NCBI RefSeq assembly: GCF_000015045.1
Contig: NC_008609.1
Span: 3,337,501 to 3,401,500 of the forward strand
From: Pelobacter propionicus DSM 2379
Lineage (GTDB): Bacteria; Desulfobacterota; Desulfuromonadia; Geobacterales; Pseudopelobacteraceae
DNA length: 64,000 nucleotides
Reading direction: 5' to 3'
The notes beneath the pieces are model-generated. The model had not been told where the DNA came from. It searched no databases and saw only the letters and a list, made by a program, of their open reading frames with translations. How positions within the stretch are numbered: position 1 is the first letter of the stretch; the number at the start of each line of letters is the position of its first letter. Position numbers and translations under genes: made by a program. Positions 8,038 through 18,536 of the stretch are shown here, piece after piece.

Positions 8038-10101
8038 TTACGCTATGCGTGAAAAATCGGCGATCCGTCCGAACATGCGGTCTATGGCCGTCAGCAGGGC
8101 CAGGCGGTTGCTGCGCACCCGCTGATCCTCGGCCATGACCATGACCTTGTCGAAAAAGCCGTCAACCGGGGCGCGCAGACCGGCGATACGGGTCAGGGCA
8201 TCCTGCCACGCTCCCTGCTCGACCAGTGCGCTGACATGCACCTTGACCTCATGGAAGGCCTGGTACAGGGCACCCTCGGCGGCGTCCTGGAACAGGGACG
8301 GATCGACCAAGGCATCGGTGCCCCCCTTGATGATGTTGCCAATGCGCTTGAAGGCCACCGCCAGCGGCTCGAAGTCGGGGTGGGACTTGAACTGCGCCAG
8401 GGCCGCGACGCGGCTCTTCACATCCACCAGGTCGTCAAACTCGGCCGAAACAGCCGCCTCCACCGCGTCAGCGTCGAATTCGCCTCCCAGGAGGTTGACG
8501 AAGCGGCCGCGGAAAAACTCCAGCACCTCAGTTGCAACCTGCTCCTTCGGCCTGAGGAGCTTGGCCTCCAGCAGATCAAGGGAGCGGTCGATCAGGGAGG
8601 CAAGCCCCAGGCGATAGCCCCTGTCCAGGATGATGGCGATGATGCCGATGGTGGCCCGCCGCAGGGCATAGGGGTCGGCGGCGCCGGTGGGAATCAGCCC
8701 CACGCTGAAACAGCCGCAGATGGTGTCAAGCTTGTCAGCAATGGAGACGAACGCACCGATGTCGCTGGCAGGCAGCTCCCCACCGGCCTGGATCGGCAGG
8801 TAGTGCTCGGCAATGGCACAGGCCACGTCCCCTGATTCACCTTCCAGCAGCGCATATTCACGCCCCATGATCCCCTGCACCTCGGGAAACTCACCGACCA
8901 TGCCGGACACCAGATCCGCCTTGCAGAGCCAGGCGGCACGGGATGTCTCTGATTTCACAGCCGGGTTCAGCCTGTCGGCCAGTTCTTCGGCCAGCGCCCT
9001 GAAGCGTTCCATCTTTTCGAAGGAGGTGCCCAGCTTCTGCTGGTAGACCACCTTTTTCAACTCTTCCACACGCTCATCCAGCTTGACCTTCTGGTCCTCT
9101 TCGAAGAAGAAGCGTGCGTCGGAGAGACGCGCCCGGAGGACACGCTCGTTCCCCTTGACCACCACACCCGGATCATCGGTGAGAGTGTTGTTGATGGTGA
9201 TGAAGCCGGGCATGAGGTTGCCCTGGCCATCCACGATGGAGAAGTAGCGCTGGTGGCTGCGCATGGAGGTGATCAGCACCTCTTTGGGGACCTTGAGGAA
9301 TTCACGCGAGAAGGTTCCGTGCACGGCGCTGGGATACTCCACCAGGTAGGTGATCTGCTCCAGCAGCTCCTCGTCGGGCAGCAGGTGTCCGCCGGCTGCC
9401 GCGGCCACACGGTGGCTCTCGCGACGGATCAGCTCCTTGCGCCGTTCCGGGTCAACAATCACGAAGTGGCGCTCGCATTCGTCCAGGTAGTGGCTGAAAT
9501 TGCGCACCGGGAATGAGGTATTGGCCATGAAGCGGTGCCCGCGGGAGACACTACCGCTCTCGATGTTGCCGAAAACGAAGGGAACCACGATCCCGTCGAA
9601 CAGGGCCACGATCCAGTGGATCGGCCTGGCAAAGCGCACATCCAGATCCCCCCAGCGCATGGACTTCTTGAAGGGGATGCTGGCGATCATCGCCGGCAGG
9701 ATCTCCGACAGCAGCTCAGGGGTGGGCCGTCCGGTTTCCGTCTTGGTCACCGCCAGATACTCTCCCTTGTCGGTGGTGACGATCTGAAGCTGGTCGACCG
9801 TTACCCCCTGCCCCCTGGCGAAACCTTCCGCTGCTTTGGTCGGTTTGCCGTCGGCATCGAAGGCGGCCTTTTTGGAGGGGCCGGTGGCGGTAATCTCGGC
9901 ATCCGGCTGCACCGCCGGGATATCCTTCACCACCAGCGCCAAGCGGCGGGGCGTTGCCATGGTCTGCACCGTGGAATAGCTCAGGCGGGCATTGGTCAGT
10001 TCCCTGGTGATCATGGCCTCCATCTCGGCCATGGCCCGGGGAATAAACCCGGCCGGAATCTCCTCGGTACCGATTTCCAGAAAGAGTTCTTTGACGCCCA
10101 T
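8038..10101 (-). CDS. glyS: Glycyl-tRNA synthetase beta subunit
   Basis: Large subunit of the alpha2beta2 class II glycyl-tRNA synthetase; it provides tRNA recognition and HD/DALR-type C-terminal domains. 687 residues, standard length. The start [20 protein letters not shown] and later MRWGDLDVRFARPIHWI are family hallmarks. AAGGAGGTG inside the glyQ 3' end precedes the ATG, and start and upstream stop share one base (TGATG), so the two subunits should be made in step. Confidence 0.97.
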   Translation of the reverse strand: MGVKELFLEIGTEEIPAGFIPRAMAEMEAMITRELTNARLSYSTVQTMATPRRLALVVKDIPAVQPDAEITATGPSKKAAFDADGKPTKAAEGFARGQGVTVDQLQIVTTDKGEYLAVTKTETGRPTPELLSEILPAMIASIPFKKSMRWGDLDVRFARPIHWIVALFDGIVVPFVFGNIESGSVSRGHRFMANTSFPVRNFSHYLDECERHFVIVDPERRKELIRRESHRVAAAAGGHLLPDEELLEQITYLVEYPSAVHGTFSREFLKVPKEVLITSMRSHQRYFSIVDGQGNLMPGFITINNTLTDDPGVVVKGNERVLRARLSDARFFFEEDQKVKLDERVEELKKVVYQQKLGTSFEKMERFRALAEELADRLNPAVKSETSRAAWLCKADLVSGMVGEFPEVQGIMGREYALLEGESGDVACAIAEHYLPIQAGGELPASDIGAFVSIADKLDTICGCFSVGLIPTGAADPYALRRATIGIIAIILDRGYRLGLASLIDRSLDLLEAKLLRPKEQVATEVLEFFRGRFVNLLGGEFDADAVEAAVSAEFDDLVDVKSRVAALAQFKSHPDFEPLAVAFKRIGNIIKGGTDALVDPSLFQDAAEGALYQAFHEVKVHVSALVEQGAWQDALTRIAGLRAPVDGFFDKVMVMAEDQRVRSNRLALLTAIDRMFGRIADFSRIA

Positions 10102-10979
10102 CAGGCAACACCTCCTTTCAGCAGTGGAAAGCCGAGCCGTTCGCGCATGCGCAGGTATCCCTCGGCGCAGACGCGGGCCACGTTCCTGACCCGTCCGATG
10201 TAGGAGGCGCGCTCGGTGACCGAAATGGCGCCGCGGGCATCCAGCAGGTTAAAGGCATGGGAGCATTTCATCACATAGTCGTAGGCCGGCAGGACCAGGT
10301 CCCGCTCCACAAGACGCAGACACTCCTTTTCGTACATGCCGAAGAGCTTGAGCAGCATGTCCACATCCGCCTCTTCGAAGTTGTATTTGGAGAACTCCAC
10401 TTCACTCTCGTGGTGGATATCGCCGTATTTTATCCCCTTGACCCACTCCAGGTCGTAGACATTGTCCACACCCTGCAGGTACATGGCGATGCGCTCGCAG
10501 CCGTAGGTAATCTCCGAGGATACCGGCTTCAGATCGATGCCCCCGGCCTGCTGGAAATAGGTGAACTGGGTGATCTCCATGCCGTCCAGCCAGACTTCCC
10601 AGCCAAGCCCCCAGGCCCCCAGGGTGGGGGATTCCCAGTCGTCCTCCACGAAACGTATGTCGTGCTTGCATGGATCAAGGCCAAAGGCGCGCAGGGAATC
10701 AAGATAGCGGTCGAGGATGTTCAGGGGGGACGGCTTCATGATCACCTGGAACTGGTAGTAGTGCTGCAGGCGGTTGGGGTTCTCGCCGTAGCGCCCGTCG
10801 GTGGGGCGGCGTGACGGTTCCACATAGGCCACGTTCCACGGCTCAGGACCGAGAACGCGCAGAAAGGTGGCCGGGTTGAAGGTACCGGCCCCTTTTTCGG
10901 TATCGTAGGGTTGCTGGATGATACAGCCCTGCTTGGCCCAGTACCCCTGCAGTGAAAGAATGAGATCCTGAAATGTCAC
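10101..10979 (-). CDS. glyQ: Glycyl-tRNA synthetase alpha subunit
   Basis: Catalytic subunit that activates glycine and charges tRNA-Gly. The 292-residue protein begins [18 protein letters not shown] and contains the class II core, including [19 protein letters not shown] and [19 protein letters not shown]. The start is GTG at 10979 with GGAGGT six bases upstream. It overlaps glyS by one base. A good sigma70 promoter lies ~60-85 bp upstream. Confidence 0.97.
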   Translation of the reverse strand: MTFQDLILSLQGYWAKQGCIIQQPYDTEKGAGTFNPATFLRVLGPEPWNVAYVEPSRRPTDGRYGENPNRLQHYYQFQVIMKPSPLNILDRYLDSLRAFGLDPCKHDIRFVEDDWESPTLGAWGLGWEVWLDGMEITQFTYFQQAGGIDLKPVSSEITYGCERIAMYLQGVDNVYDLEWVKGIKYGDIHHESEVEFSKYNFEEADVDMLLKLFGMYEKECLRLVERDLVLPAYDYVMKCSHAFNLLDARGAISVTERASYIGRVRNVARVCAEGYLRMRERLGFPLLKGGVA

Positions 10980-11034
10980 GAGGACACCTCCGATGGGGAG
11001 TTTTTGTGGTCAGTCTGCTTCGAAAGGACTCTCT

Positions 11035-11063
11035 CTAATAGCAGGAATAGGCCACGGGGTCAA
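11035..11063 (-). promoter_or_regulatory. Predicted sigma70 promoter of glyQS
   Basis: On the minus strand TTGACC (11063-11058), a 17-bp spacer and TATTAG (11040-11035) form a good promoter. The start would lie ~50 nt upstream of the glyQ GTG. No T-box-like leader is visible in so short a 5' region. Confidence 0.6.
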
Positions 11064-11262
11064 GGTTGAGAACCGTCGGAACAGCTTACACTGAAGCGCG
11101 AACTGTGCAGGTTCTCGTTCATGGCGACGCAACTCCCGTCAATCAATCCCCGTTCCCCTCTCGCCGACCACCGCCGGGGCCATGGCGGTGGTCGGTGTCG
11201 GTGGATGGCCGAAGCACGCCGTCTCCCCTGCCGACGGGTGGCATCTGCCATCCCCCGCACAC

Positions 11263-11300
11263 ACAAAAAGACCCGCATGCCACCGGGCCGCGGGTCGTCG
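11263..11300 (-). terminator. Intrinsic terminator downstream of the 61-residue gene
   Basis: On the minus strand GACCCGC...GCGGGTC forms a GC-rich stem directly followed by TTTTTGTGTGTG. It fits termination of the small gene at 11335-11520. The remaining sequence between here and the glyQ promoter holds no gene I can support. Confidence 0.65.
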
Positions 11301-11334
11301 CTACTGCATTAATGTCAATGCCGTACAAGGGTCA

Positions 11335-11520
11335 CTACTCTTCCGTTGTGCCCCCCTGCACGAGCTGCCTGCTCTCGTAATACTGTTCCTGCTTGCTCCA
11401 GATCAACTGGGTTGCATAGTCGAGAGCTCTGTCGAGGTCCTGAATAGTTGCACGTGGATGGCGGTTGGCGATCCTGTTCAAGACCTTACGGGTTATGACC
11501 GGATTGTTGTACCACGGCAT
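11335..11520 (-). CDS. Small conserved-looking protein of unknown function (61 aa)
   Basis: I do not recognise a family. The 61-residue product is mostly helical and hydrophilic with an Asn/Arg/Gln-rich middle (VLNRIANRHPRATIQDLDRA, DYATQLIWSKQEQYYESRQL). There is no signal peptide, membrane segment or Cys motif. It is likely real: AAGGAGATGAG sits just before the ATG, codon use looks normal, and a terminator lies ~35 bp after the stop. It stands alone between glyQ and the PAS pseudogene. Confidence 0.6.
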   Translation of the reverse strand: MPWYNNPVITRKVLNRIANRHPRATIQDLDRALDYATQLIWSKQEQYYESRQLVQGGTTEE

Positions 11521-11719
11521 CTGTCCTCATCTCCTTTCCAAGGGCACTCTGCTGCAAAGAACGCGATCCTGGCAGATGACAGGGCCGTCGTAATTCATAT
11601 CGTACGTGAGCAAGATTTTGCATAAGGCATACCAGAACATGATTTTACTGTTATTTCGGAAGCTTACCCAGAATATCACGCACCGAAACAAAGCCCGTAC
11701 GGCGCTTTGTAAGCTTTTT

Positions 11720-12236
11720 TTACAGTTTTCGATAACGAGCGACGTTCACCATCCTCCCGCCGTCCCCGGGATCGAGCACGTACACCGGATCGCGGGTGTA
11801 TTCGATGAGAGTCCTGAAAAAAGAGGCGTCCCTCTCGACGTTCACACGGTCGCTGATGTCACGCATTACGGAACAGACGTATTCCCGGCCATCAGGCTTC
11901 GGGTGGCTGCTGGTTATCTCCACCAAGATCCTGCGTCCCATCCCTGGTCGTGCAATCTCGCGTTGAACGCTTGCAGCCGACTCTCCTCAACGCATCGACA
12001 TCTGCCGGGATGTCGTCCCTGGCATACCCCGGATTCAGGTCAAGGCCCTACAGGGAGAGCAGCTCCTCGCGGCTGTACCCCAGCATGGCGTAGGCAGCTG
12101 CGTTGACGTTCAGGATGCGCCCCTCCAGGGAAATCCACAAGACGGCATCCGCGATCTGATCGATGGAGAATCCGTCGAATCTCAATTCGTCGTCATTGTT
12201 CCTGTTCTCCGCAAGACTCTTCTCTATCTCCGCCAT
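11720..12236 (-). pseudogene. Decayed PAS-domain sensor gene (stop codon plus frameshift, truncated)
   Basis: Two adjacent frames encode consecutive parts of one PAS/PAC sensor. 12236-12046 gives the PAS core (FSIDQIADAVLWISLEGRIL, MLGYSREELLSL) and then an in-frame TAG at ~12048. The same frame continues as GLDLNPGYARDDIPADVDAL, the expected next PAS segment, until a frameshift near 11985. After it, REIARPGMGRRILVEITSSH and YVCSVMRDISDRVNVERD complete the PAC motif. A second PAS begins (FFRTLIEYTRDPVYVLDP) but stops at 11720. No kinase or GGDEF output remains. The match across the stop and the frameshift indicates real decay rather than chance ORFs, unless there is a sequencing error. Confidence 0.7.
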
Positions 12237-12334
12237 GCCCCACCCCGCCGCTCATGCCGATATACATAAGAACGGCAACAACGCGTTCTTCGTATTCCCT
12301 GTGAAACCATTGGCCACGAGATAGTATACCGTAA

Positions 12335-12367
12335 AGCACAAAGGGCGCCTCATGGGCGCCCTTTGTG

Positions 12368-12369
<2 letters not shown>
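12335..12369 (-). terminator. Terminator of the dap operon
   Basis: AGCACAAAGGGCGCC and its complement form a perfect 15-bp stem with a ~4-nt loop, overlapping the dapL stop codon. On the minus strand it is followed only by TTTAC, so the T tract is short, but the stem is very stable. Confidence 0.65.
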
Positions 12370-13654
<1,285 letters not shown>

Positions 13655-14458
13655 CTATTTCAAACCAAGCACATCCTGCATGTCGTAGAGACCGGGCGCC
13701 TGACCCACCACCCACGTGGCGGCGCGGACCGCTCCCCGCGAGAACATGTCCCGGTTCATGGCGCGGTGGGAGAGCTCGATGCGCTCACCCATGCCGATGA
13801 AGTAGACCGTGTGCTCGCCGACGATGTCGCCGCCGCGGATGGTCTGCATGCCGATCTCATCCTTTGTGCGGCTGCCGGTGATTCCCTCCCGGTGGAAGTT
13901 CGCCACCCGGTCGTAGTCACGCCCCAGGGCCTCGGCAACCACCTGCCCCATGCGCACCGCGGTGCCGGAAGGAGCGTCCACCTTCATGCGGTGATGGGAC
14001 TCGACAATCTCCACGTCGAAGTCGTCGCCAAGGGTCGCCGCGATGTCCTTGAGGATCTTGAAGCAGACATTGACCCCCACCGACATATTGGGCGCCAGTA
14101 TGGCCGAGATGTTTCTGGTCAGCTCCATTGCCAGCTGGCGCTCCTCGGGGGTAAAGCCGGTGGAGCCGATGACGATGGACTTCCGCTGCAACCCGCAGGC
14201 CTCCAGGTTCTTGAGGGATACCTTGGGGGCGGTGAAATCGATCAGGACATCGCAACCGGCAATGACGGCGTTGAGATCGTCGGAGATGCTGACACCCAGT
14301 GCCCCGCATCCGGCAACCAGCCCGGCATCCTGTCCCACCAGCGGATGGGCGGGCCGTTCCAGTACGCCGGAGAGACATACACCCTCGGCCTCCTGCACGG
14401 AATTGATGAGGCGTTGTCCCATGCGGCCGGCAGCTCCGCAGACAGCTATCTTGATCAT
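13655..14458 (-). CDS. dapB: 4-hydroxy-tetrahydrodipicolinate reductase
   Basis: NAD(P)H-dependent reduction of hydroxytetrahydrodipicolinate in the lysine/DAP pathway. The 267-residue protein has the Rossmann start MIKIAVCGAAGRMGQRL and the substrate/catalytic motif EIVESHHRMKVDAPSGTA (the HH pair and downstream Lys). It sits between dapA and dapL on the same strand with short gaps, supplying the direct substrate of DapL. Confidence 0.96.
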   Translation of the reverse strand: MIKIAVCGAAGRMGQRLINSVQEAEGVCLSGVLERPAHPLVGQDAGLVAGCGALGVSISDDLNAVIAGCDVLIDFTAPKVSLKNLEACGLQRKSIVIGSTGFTPEERQLAMELTRNISAILAPNMSVGVNVCFKILKDIAATLGDDFDVEIVESHHRMKVDAPSGTAVRMGQVVAEALGRDYDRVANFHREGITGSRTKDEIGMQTIRGGDIVGEHTVYFIGMGERIELSHRAMNRDMFSRGAVRAATWVVGQAPGLYDMQDVLGLK

Positions 14459-14522
14459 GGCATTACCCTCTCTGGAATCATTCGTTCACGTCGCGTCACG
14501 GGAAATTAGTGTCCCTCACATC

Positions 14523-15395
14523 CTAGATCAGGCCGTAGGATTTCATGACAGCGCACAGGGTGGCCCGGCTGGCGTCGCCCAGGGGAGCCAGCGGCAGGCG
14601 CAACTCTTCGGCGCACAGCCCCATCAGGGCAGCGGCTGTCTTGACCGGCACCGGGTTGGTTTCTATGAACATGGCGTTGCTGATGTTGAGCAAACTCAGG
14701 TGCAGACGGCGGGCCTCGTCCATGTCGCCTTCATAAAAGGCATCCACCAGCCGGGCAACCTCCCGCGGCATGATGTTGGCGACAACGGAGATGACCCCTG
14801 TTGCGCCGCAGGCCATCATGGGAAAGGTGATGAAGTCGTCGCCCGAGATGACGTCGATCTTGTCACCGCACATCTCCATCAGTTCGGAGGCCTGCTGCAA
14901 AGAACCTGTCGCCTCCTTGATGGCCACGATGCTGTCGTGTTCCGCCAGGCGCGCCACGGTCTGGGGGAGCATGTTGACCCCGGTGCGCCCCGGCACGTTG
15001 TAGAGCACCTGCGGGATGTCCACGGCATCGGCGATCGCCCTGAAGTGACGGTAGAGCCCTTCCTGGGATGGCTTGTTGTAGTAGGGAGAAACCAGCAGGA
15101 CGCCGTCGGCCCCCAACTTCTTTGCCTTGCGGCTGAGCTCGATGGCTTCGGTCGTCGAGTTGGAGCCGGTGCCGGCGATGACCGGCACCCGCCCGTTTAC
15201 CTGCTGGATGACTATTTCGATCACCCTCATGTGTTCGTCATAGTCCAGGGTCGAGGCCTCACCGGTGGTACCGCATGGCGAAATACCATCGGTCCCGTTC
15301 TCGATCTGGTAGTCCACCATCCGGCGCAGCGTTTCTTCATCAACGGCGCCGTCCCTGAACGGCGTAACCAGGGCAACAATACTTCCTTTGAACAT
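14523..15395 (-). CDS. dapA: 4-hydroxy-tetrahydrodipicolinate synthase
   Basis: Condenses pyruvate with aspartate semialdehyde, the committed step to DAP and lysine. A 290-residue (beta/alpha)8 aldolase with GTTGEASTLDYDEH near the active site, VLYNVPGRTGVNM (catalytic Tyr) and the Schiff-base Lys in IVAIKEATGS. The frame extends to 15422, but the ATG at 15395 has a strong GGAGGAG six bases upstream and begins at MFKGSIVALVTPF. First gene of the operon, with a promoter ~220 bp upstream. Confidence 0.96.
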   Translation of the reverse strand: MFKGSIVALVTPFRDGAVDEETLRRMVDYQIENGTDGISPCGTTGEASTLDYDEHMRVIEIVIQQVNGRVPVIAGTGSNSTTEAIELSRKAKKLGADGVLLVSPYYNKPSQEGLYRHFRAIADAVDIPQVLYNVPGRTGVNMLPQTVARLAEHDSIVAIKEATGSLQQASELMEMCGDKIDVISGDDFITFPMMACGATGVISVVANIMPREVARLVDAFYEGDMDEARRLHLSLLNISNAMFIETNPVPVKTAAALMGLCAEELRLPLAPLGDASRATLCAVMKSYGLI

Positions 15396-15617
15396 GGCAT
15401 GCTCCTCCGCATACACCTGCATAGCCTTACAGAAAAGAGACCGATCGCGCCCATGCGGACGGACAGCCCCCCTCTCCTCCTGCGTCCAGCCCCGACCACG
15501 CCGTCCCTGGCAGCGCCACGGCAGCGGGCCTCAGGCTGCACCATTTGTCCCTGAAAAGCGCGGACAGCGGCGAAACAAGGAGCCGAAACAGGCGAACAAA
15601 AACCCAAAAAGTGGATA

Positions 15618-15646
15618 TTTCTAGCACGGGAGGCGCAAAAAGTCAA
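15618..15646 (-). promoter_or_regulatory. Predicted sigma70 promoter of dapA-dapB-dapL, with long leader
   Basis: On the minus strand TTGACT (15646-15641), a 17-bp spacer and TAGAAA (15623-15618). Transcription would start near 15611, leaving a ~215-nt untranslated leader before the dapA ATG. I looked for a lysine-riboswitch core and did not see one. The rest of the 15396-15708 gap holds no gene I can support. Confidence 0.6.
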
Positions 15647-15708
15647 AACTCAATGCGGCTTGCGCGGCTAGCGGGCGGCCTGGCTGCCTCTTCCAGCCAG
15701 CAGCGCAT

Positions 15709-16737
15709 TTAGAACGTATTGATGCGGTGGATAAAGGCCAGCAGCAACCCGTAGTGGTGGTGGTCGAAGAGCAGGGAGATGCGCGGCAGGTTCGCCAGGT
15801 CCGGCTCATCGTTCTCCTCCGGGAACAGGCCGCAGCAGCGGATACGATCCCCCTCCCTGACCAGTTCGGAAAACTCGTCCTCCAGAATGGCGATCTGTTC
15901 GGGGGCAAGGGGCTTGTTCAGGCGGATGACAAGCCGGTTATCGATGAAGCGCAGGGAATGGAAGGTACGGTAGAAGTTCTCGATCACCGCCACCGCCTCA
16001 TCCACGCTCTTGGTGATGGTAAAGATGGAGAAGTCCTCACCGGAGATGAAGCCCTTCACCAGCAGGCTCTCCTTGACGAAGTCGAAGAACTGCTCCCAGT
16101 AGCCGTCCTGATCGTCAATGAGAATCAGCGGCTTCGGCGACGTCTTTCCGGTCTGGATGAGGGTGAACACCTCCATGGCCTCGTCCAGGGTGCCGAACCC
16201 CCCGGGAAAGACGGCCATGGCGTTGGCCTCCTTGACGAAGGCCACCTTGCGGTTGAAGAAGTACTTGTAGGTTATCAGGCGCTTGTTGCGGTACATGATC
16301 GGGTTGGGCGCCTGTTCAAAGGGGAGCCGGATGTTGACGGCAAAGGAGTTCTCGCTGCCGGCCCCCTCGTTGCCGGCCTGCATGATTCCGGGACCGCCGC
16401 CGGTGATGATCATGTAGCCCCGCTCAGCCAGCTTCCGGCTGAAATCGACGCATTTCCGGTACATCTCGTTATCCGGTTCGGTGCGGGCCGAGCCGAATAT
16501 GGTGACCTTCTTCCGGTCGCGATAGGGGCCAAACACCTTGGTGGTGAAGCGCATCTCGCGCAGGGTGCGGTTGATCAGCTTCAGATCAGCCAGGTAATCA
16601 ACCTCCTGCCCCACCTTGAGCACCGCCAGCAGCATCTCGCGGATCAGCGCCGGCTGGCGAATATCACCCGACACTTCCAACAGATGACTGATGATCTGGT
16701 CGACATCGGCGTTTGCCCGGGAAAAACTGAGTTCCAT
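15709..16737 (-). CDS. LOG family protein (TIGR00730-like Rossmann protein)
   Basis: Related to LOG nucleoside-5'-monophosphate phosphoribohydrolases (cytokinin-activating in plants; nucleotide salvage or unknown in bacteria). In this 342-residue protein the LOG core occupies roughly residues 75-255, with ITGGGPGIMQAGNEGA and the signature PGGFGTLDEAMEV. An N-terminal helical extension (~70 residues) and a C-terminal extension (~85 residues) make it longer than minimal LOG proteins of ~190 residues. AAGGGG precedes the start. A promoter at 16778-16806 serves it alone. The family is firm, the substrate unknown. Confidence 0.85.
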   Translation of the reverse strand: MELSFSRANADVDQIISHLLEVSGDIRQPALIREMLLAVLKVGQEVDYLADLKLINRTLREMRFTTKVFGPYRDRKKVTIFGSARTEPDNEMYRKCVDFSRKLAERGYMIITGGGPGIMQAGNEGAGSENSFAVNIRLPFEQAPNPIMYRNKRLITYKYFFNRKVAFVKEANAMAVFPGGFGTLDEAMEVFTLIQTGKTSPKPLILIDDQDGYWEQFFDFVKESLLVKGFISGEDFSIFTITKSVDEAVAVIENFYRTFHSLRFIDNRLVIRLNKPLAPEQIAILEDEFSELVREGDRIRCCGLFPEENDEPDLANLPRISLLFDHHHYGLLLAFIHRINTF

Positions 16738-16777
16738 TGTTCATGCCCCTTCGTACCCACCCTTGGATTGAGGCCGC

Positions 16778-16806
16778 ACACTAGCACAGCAGGGAGTACA
16801 ATGCAA
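16778..16806 (-). promoter_or_regulatory. Predicted sigma70 promoter of the LOG-family gene
   Basis: On the minus strand TTGCAT (16806-16801), a 17-bp spacer ending in TGC, and TAGTGT (16783-16778), ~40 bp before the start codon. It runs back-to-back with the divergent promoter at 16843-16871. Confidence 0.5.
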
Positions 16807-16842
16807 ACCGGCAGGACGGGGAAACCGCATCCAAACAACAGC

Positions 16843-16871
16843 TTGCAATCGCTAGGGACGTATAGTAGTAT
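16843..16871 (+). promoter_or_regulatory. Predicted sigma70 promoter of the PpiD-like gene and purC
   Basis: TTGCAA (16843-16848), a 17-bp spacer and TAGTAT (16866-16871). Just downstream, a short GC stem (CCGC / GCGG) followed by seven T (16896-16902) could act as a weak attenuator before the start codon at 16940. Confidence 0.5.
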
Positions 16872-16939
16872 TCGTTTTCCCGCCGCGCAGAGCGGTTTTT
16901 TTGTTTCATCCCACCAACCAACGGAGGTGCGCCGGAGCC

Positions 16940-18523
16940 ATGCTGGATCTCATACGTCAGAAAAAGCAATCCATCATCATCAAGGTGGTATTTGTCGTCA
17001 TCGTGCTTTCCTTCATCGGCACCATGTTCCTGGTATGGGGCAAGGGGAGCGACGGGTCCGGGAGTTCCATGGCCTACGCGGCCAAGGTGAACAGGCACAA
17101 AATCTCCCTGGAGGAATTCCAGAACGCCTACCAGCGCATGAGAAACATCTACCAACAGATCTACGGCCAGTCCCTGACGCCGGAAATCGAGAAAACGCTG
17201 GGACTGAAAAAGGCGGCCCTGAACAGCTTGATCGACACGGCCCTGATCCTGAAAGAAGCCAAGAAGATGGGCATCACCGCCAGCAAGGACGAGGTCTCCG
17301 GAGCCATCGCCGCCATGCCCATGTTCCAGAAGGACGGCGTTTTCAGCTTCGACCTCTACCAGCAGTTGCTGAAGAGCAACCGCATAACCGCCAAGGAGTT
17401 CGAGGAAGCGCAACAGCGTGAGCTGATTCTCAAGAAAACCCGCCAAGCCATCATAAACAAGGTCGCGGTCAGCGACCAGGAGGCCCTGGACCTCTTCAGA
17501 AAGGAAAACGACAGGATCGAGCTGGAGTACCTGAGCTACGGCCCGGCGGACGTCATGGGAGAGATTCGGCCGACCGAAGCCGAACTGAAGGAGTTCCTGC
17601 AAAAGAACCAGGACAGGTTCAGGACCGCCGAAAAAGCTGAAATTTCCTACGTGCTCATCGACCCGGCCTCCCAGGCGGCCAGACAGAGCCTGACCGAGGA
17701 TGAGATCCAGACCTTCTACCAGAAGAACATCGACCGCTGGCAGGGCAAGGACGGTATCCTGCCGCTGGCCGATGTCAGGGAACGGGTCAGGGCCGAGGCC
17801 CTGAAACAGAAGGCCGCCCGCCAGGCATTCGAACTGGCCGCCGACACCCTCTTCAAGAACATCAAGTCAGGCGACCTCAACCTGATCGCCGCTAAACTGA
17901 ACCTCAAGCCCCAGCAGACGCCCCTCTTCTCCGCGGACGCTTCGCCGCCAGCGCTGGCGGGCGAGACCGCCCTGATCAGGAAGGCATTCGAACTCAAGCA
18001 GGGTGAACTGGGCGGACCGGTGGAAACCGGCCGGGGAATCTACATCGTCAAAGTCAGACAGCGCATCCCTTCCCAGGTACGGCCGTTGAACGAGATCAAG
18101 GCTCAGGTGGAACAGAGCTTCAAGGCTGCCAAGGCGGTTGATCTGGCCCGCGGCAAGGCCGAGCAGGCTGCCCGTCAGCTTGCGGCAAAGAAACCGCTCT
18201 CCAGCCAGAGCACCTCTAGCTTCGGCTTCTCGGCCAAGGGGGACGTCCCTTCCATCGGAAACGCGCCCGACCTGATGGAGGCAGCCTTCAGGCTGACCAG
18301 CGCCAGTCCGGCCGCCACTGCCCCCTTCAAGGTCGGCGACCGCTGGTATGCCATCCGCCTGAAGAGCCGCAGCGAAGCGCCCCGTGCCGAGTTCGACAGG
18401 ACAAAAACAGCCATCAAGCAGGGGATGCTGCCCGTAAAACAGCAGGAGGCTCTCACAACCTGGGTGAAACAGTTGCGAGGCAAGGCAAAGATCGAAATCA
18501 ATCAGGCACTCGTCGCCGACTAA
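16940..18523 (+). CDS. Membrane-anchored peptidyl-prolyl isomerase-like foldase (SurA/PpiD family)
   Basis: A 527-residue periplasmic folding factor anchored by one N-terminal membrane helix ([20 protein letters not shown]), as in PpiD. A SurA-N-type chaperone region follows ([39 protein letters not shown]). The central parvulin-like segment is degenerate: the PPIase core motifs are hard to see beyond [20 protein letters not shown], so isomerase activity is uncertain. I chose the ATG at 16940 ([10 protein letters not shown]) with GGAGGTG upstream; the frame opens at 16901. purC follows after 13 bp, probably co-transcribed. Confidence 0.8.
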   Translation: MLDLIRQKKQSIIIKVVFVVIVLSFIGTMFLVWGKGSDGSGSSMAYAAKVNRHKISLEEFQNAYQRMRNIYQQIYGQSLTPEIEKTLGLKKAALNSLIDTALILKEAKKMGITASKDEVSGAIAAMPMFQKDGVFSFDLYQQLLKSNRITAKEFEEAQQRELILKKTRQAIINKVAVSDQEALDLFRKENDRIELEYLSYGPADVMGEIRPTEAELKEFLQKNQDRFRTAEKAEISYVLIDPASQAARQSLTEDEIQTFYQKNIDRWQGKDGILPLADVRERVRAEALKQKAARQAFELAADTLFKNIKSGDLNLIAAKLNLKPQQTPLFSADASPPALAGETALIRKAFELKQGELGGPVETGRGIYIVKVRQRIPSQVRPLNEIKAQVEQSFKAAKAVDLARGKAEQAARQLAAKKPLSSQSTSSFGFSAKGDVPSIGNAPDLMEAAFRLTSASPAATAPFKVGDRWYAIRLKSRSEAPRAEFDRTKTAIKQGMLPVKQQEALTTWVKQLRGKAKIEINQALVAD

Positions 18524-18536
18524 ACAGGAGAAACAT

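Noticed and set aside
11060-11330. Small overlapping frames in the glyQ upstream region
   Set aside because: They overlap one another on both strands, contain the GC hairpin of a terminator, and show no protein family or ribosome-binding site.
15396-15617. Lysine riboswitch in the dapA leader
   Set aside because: The conserved core of the lysine riboswitch could not be found in the leader.
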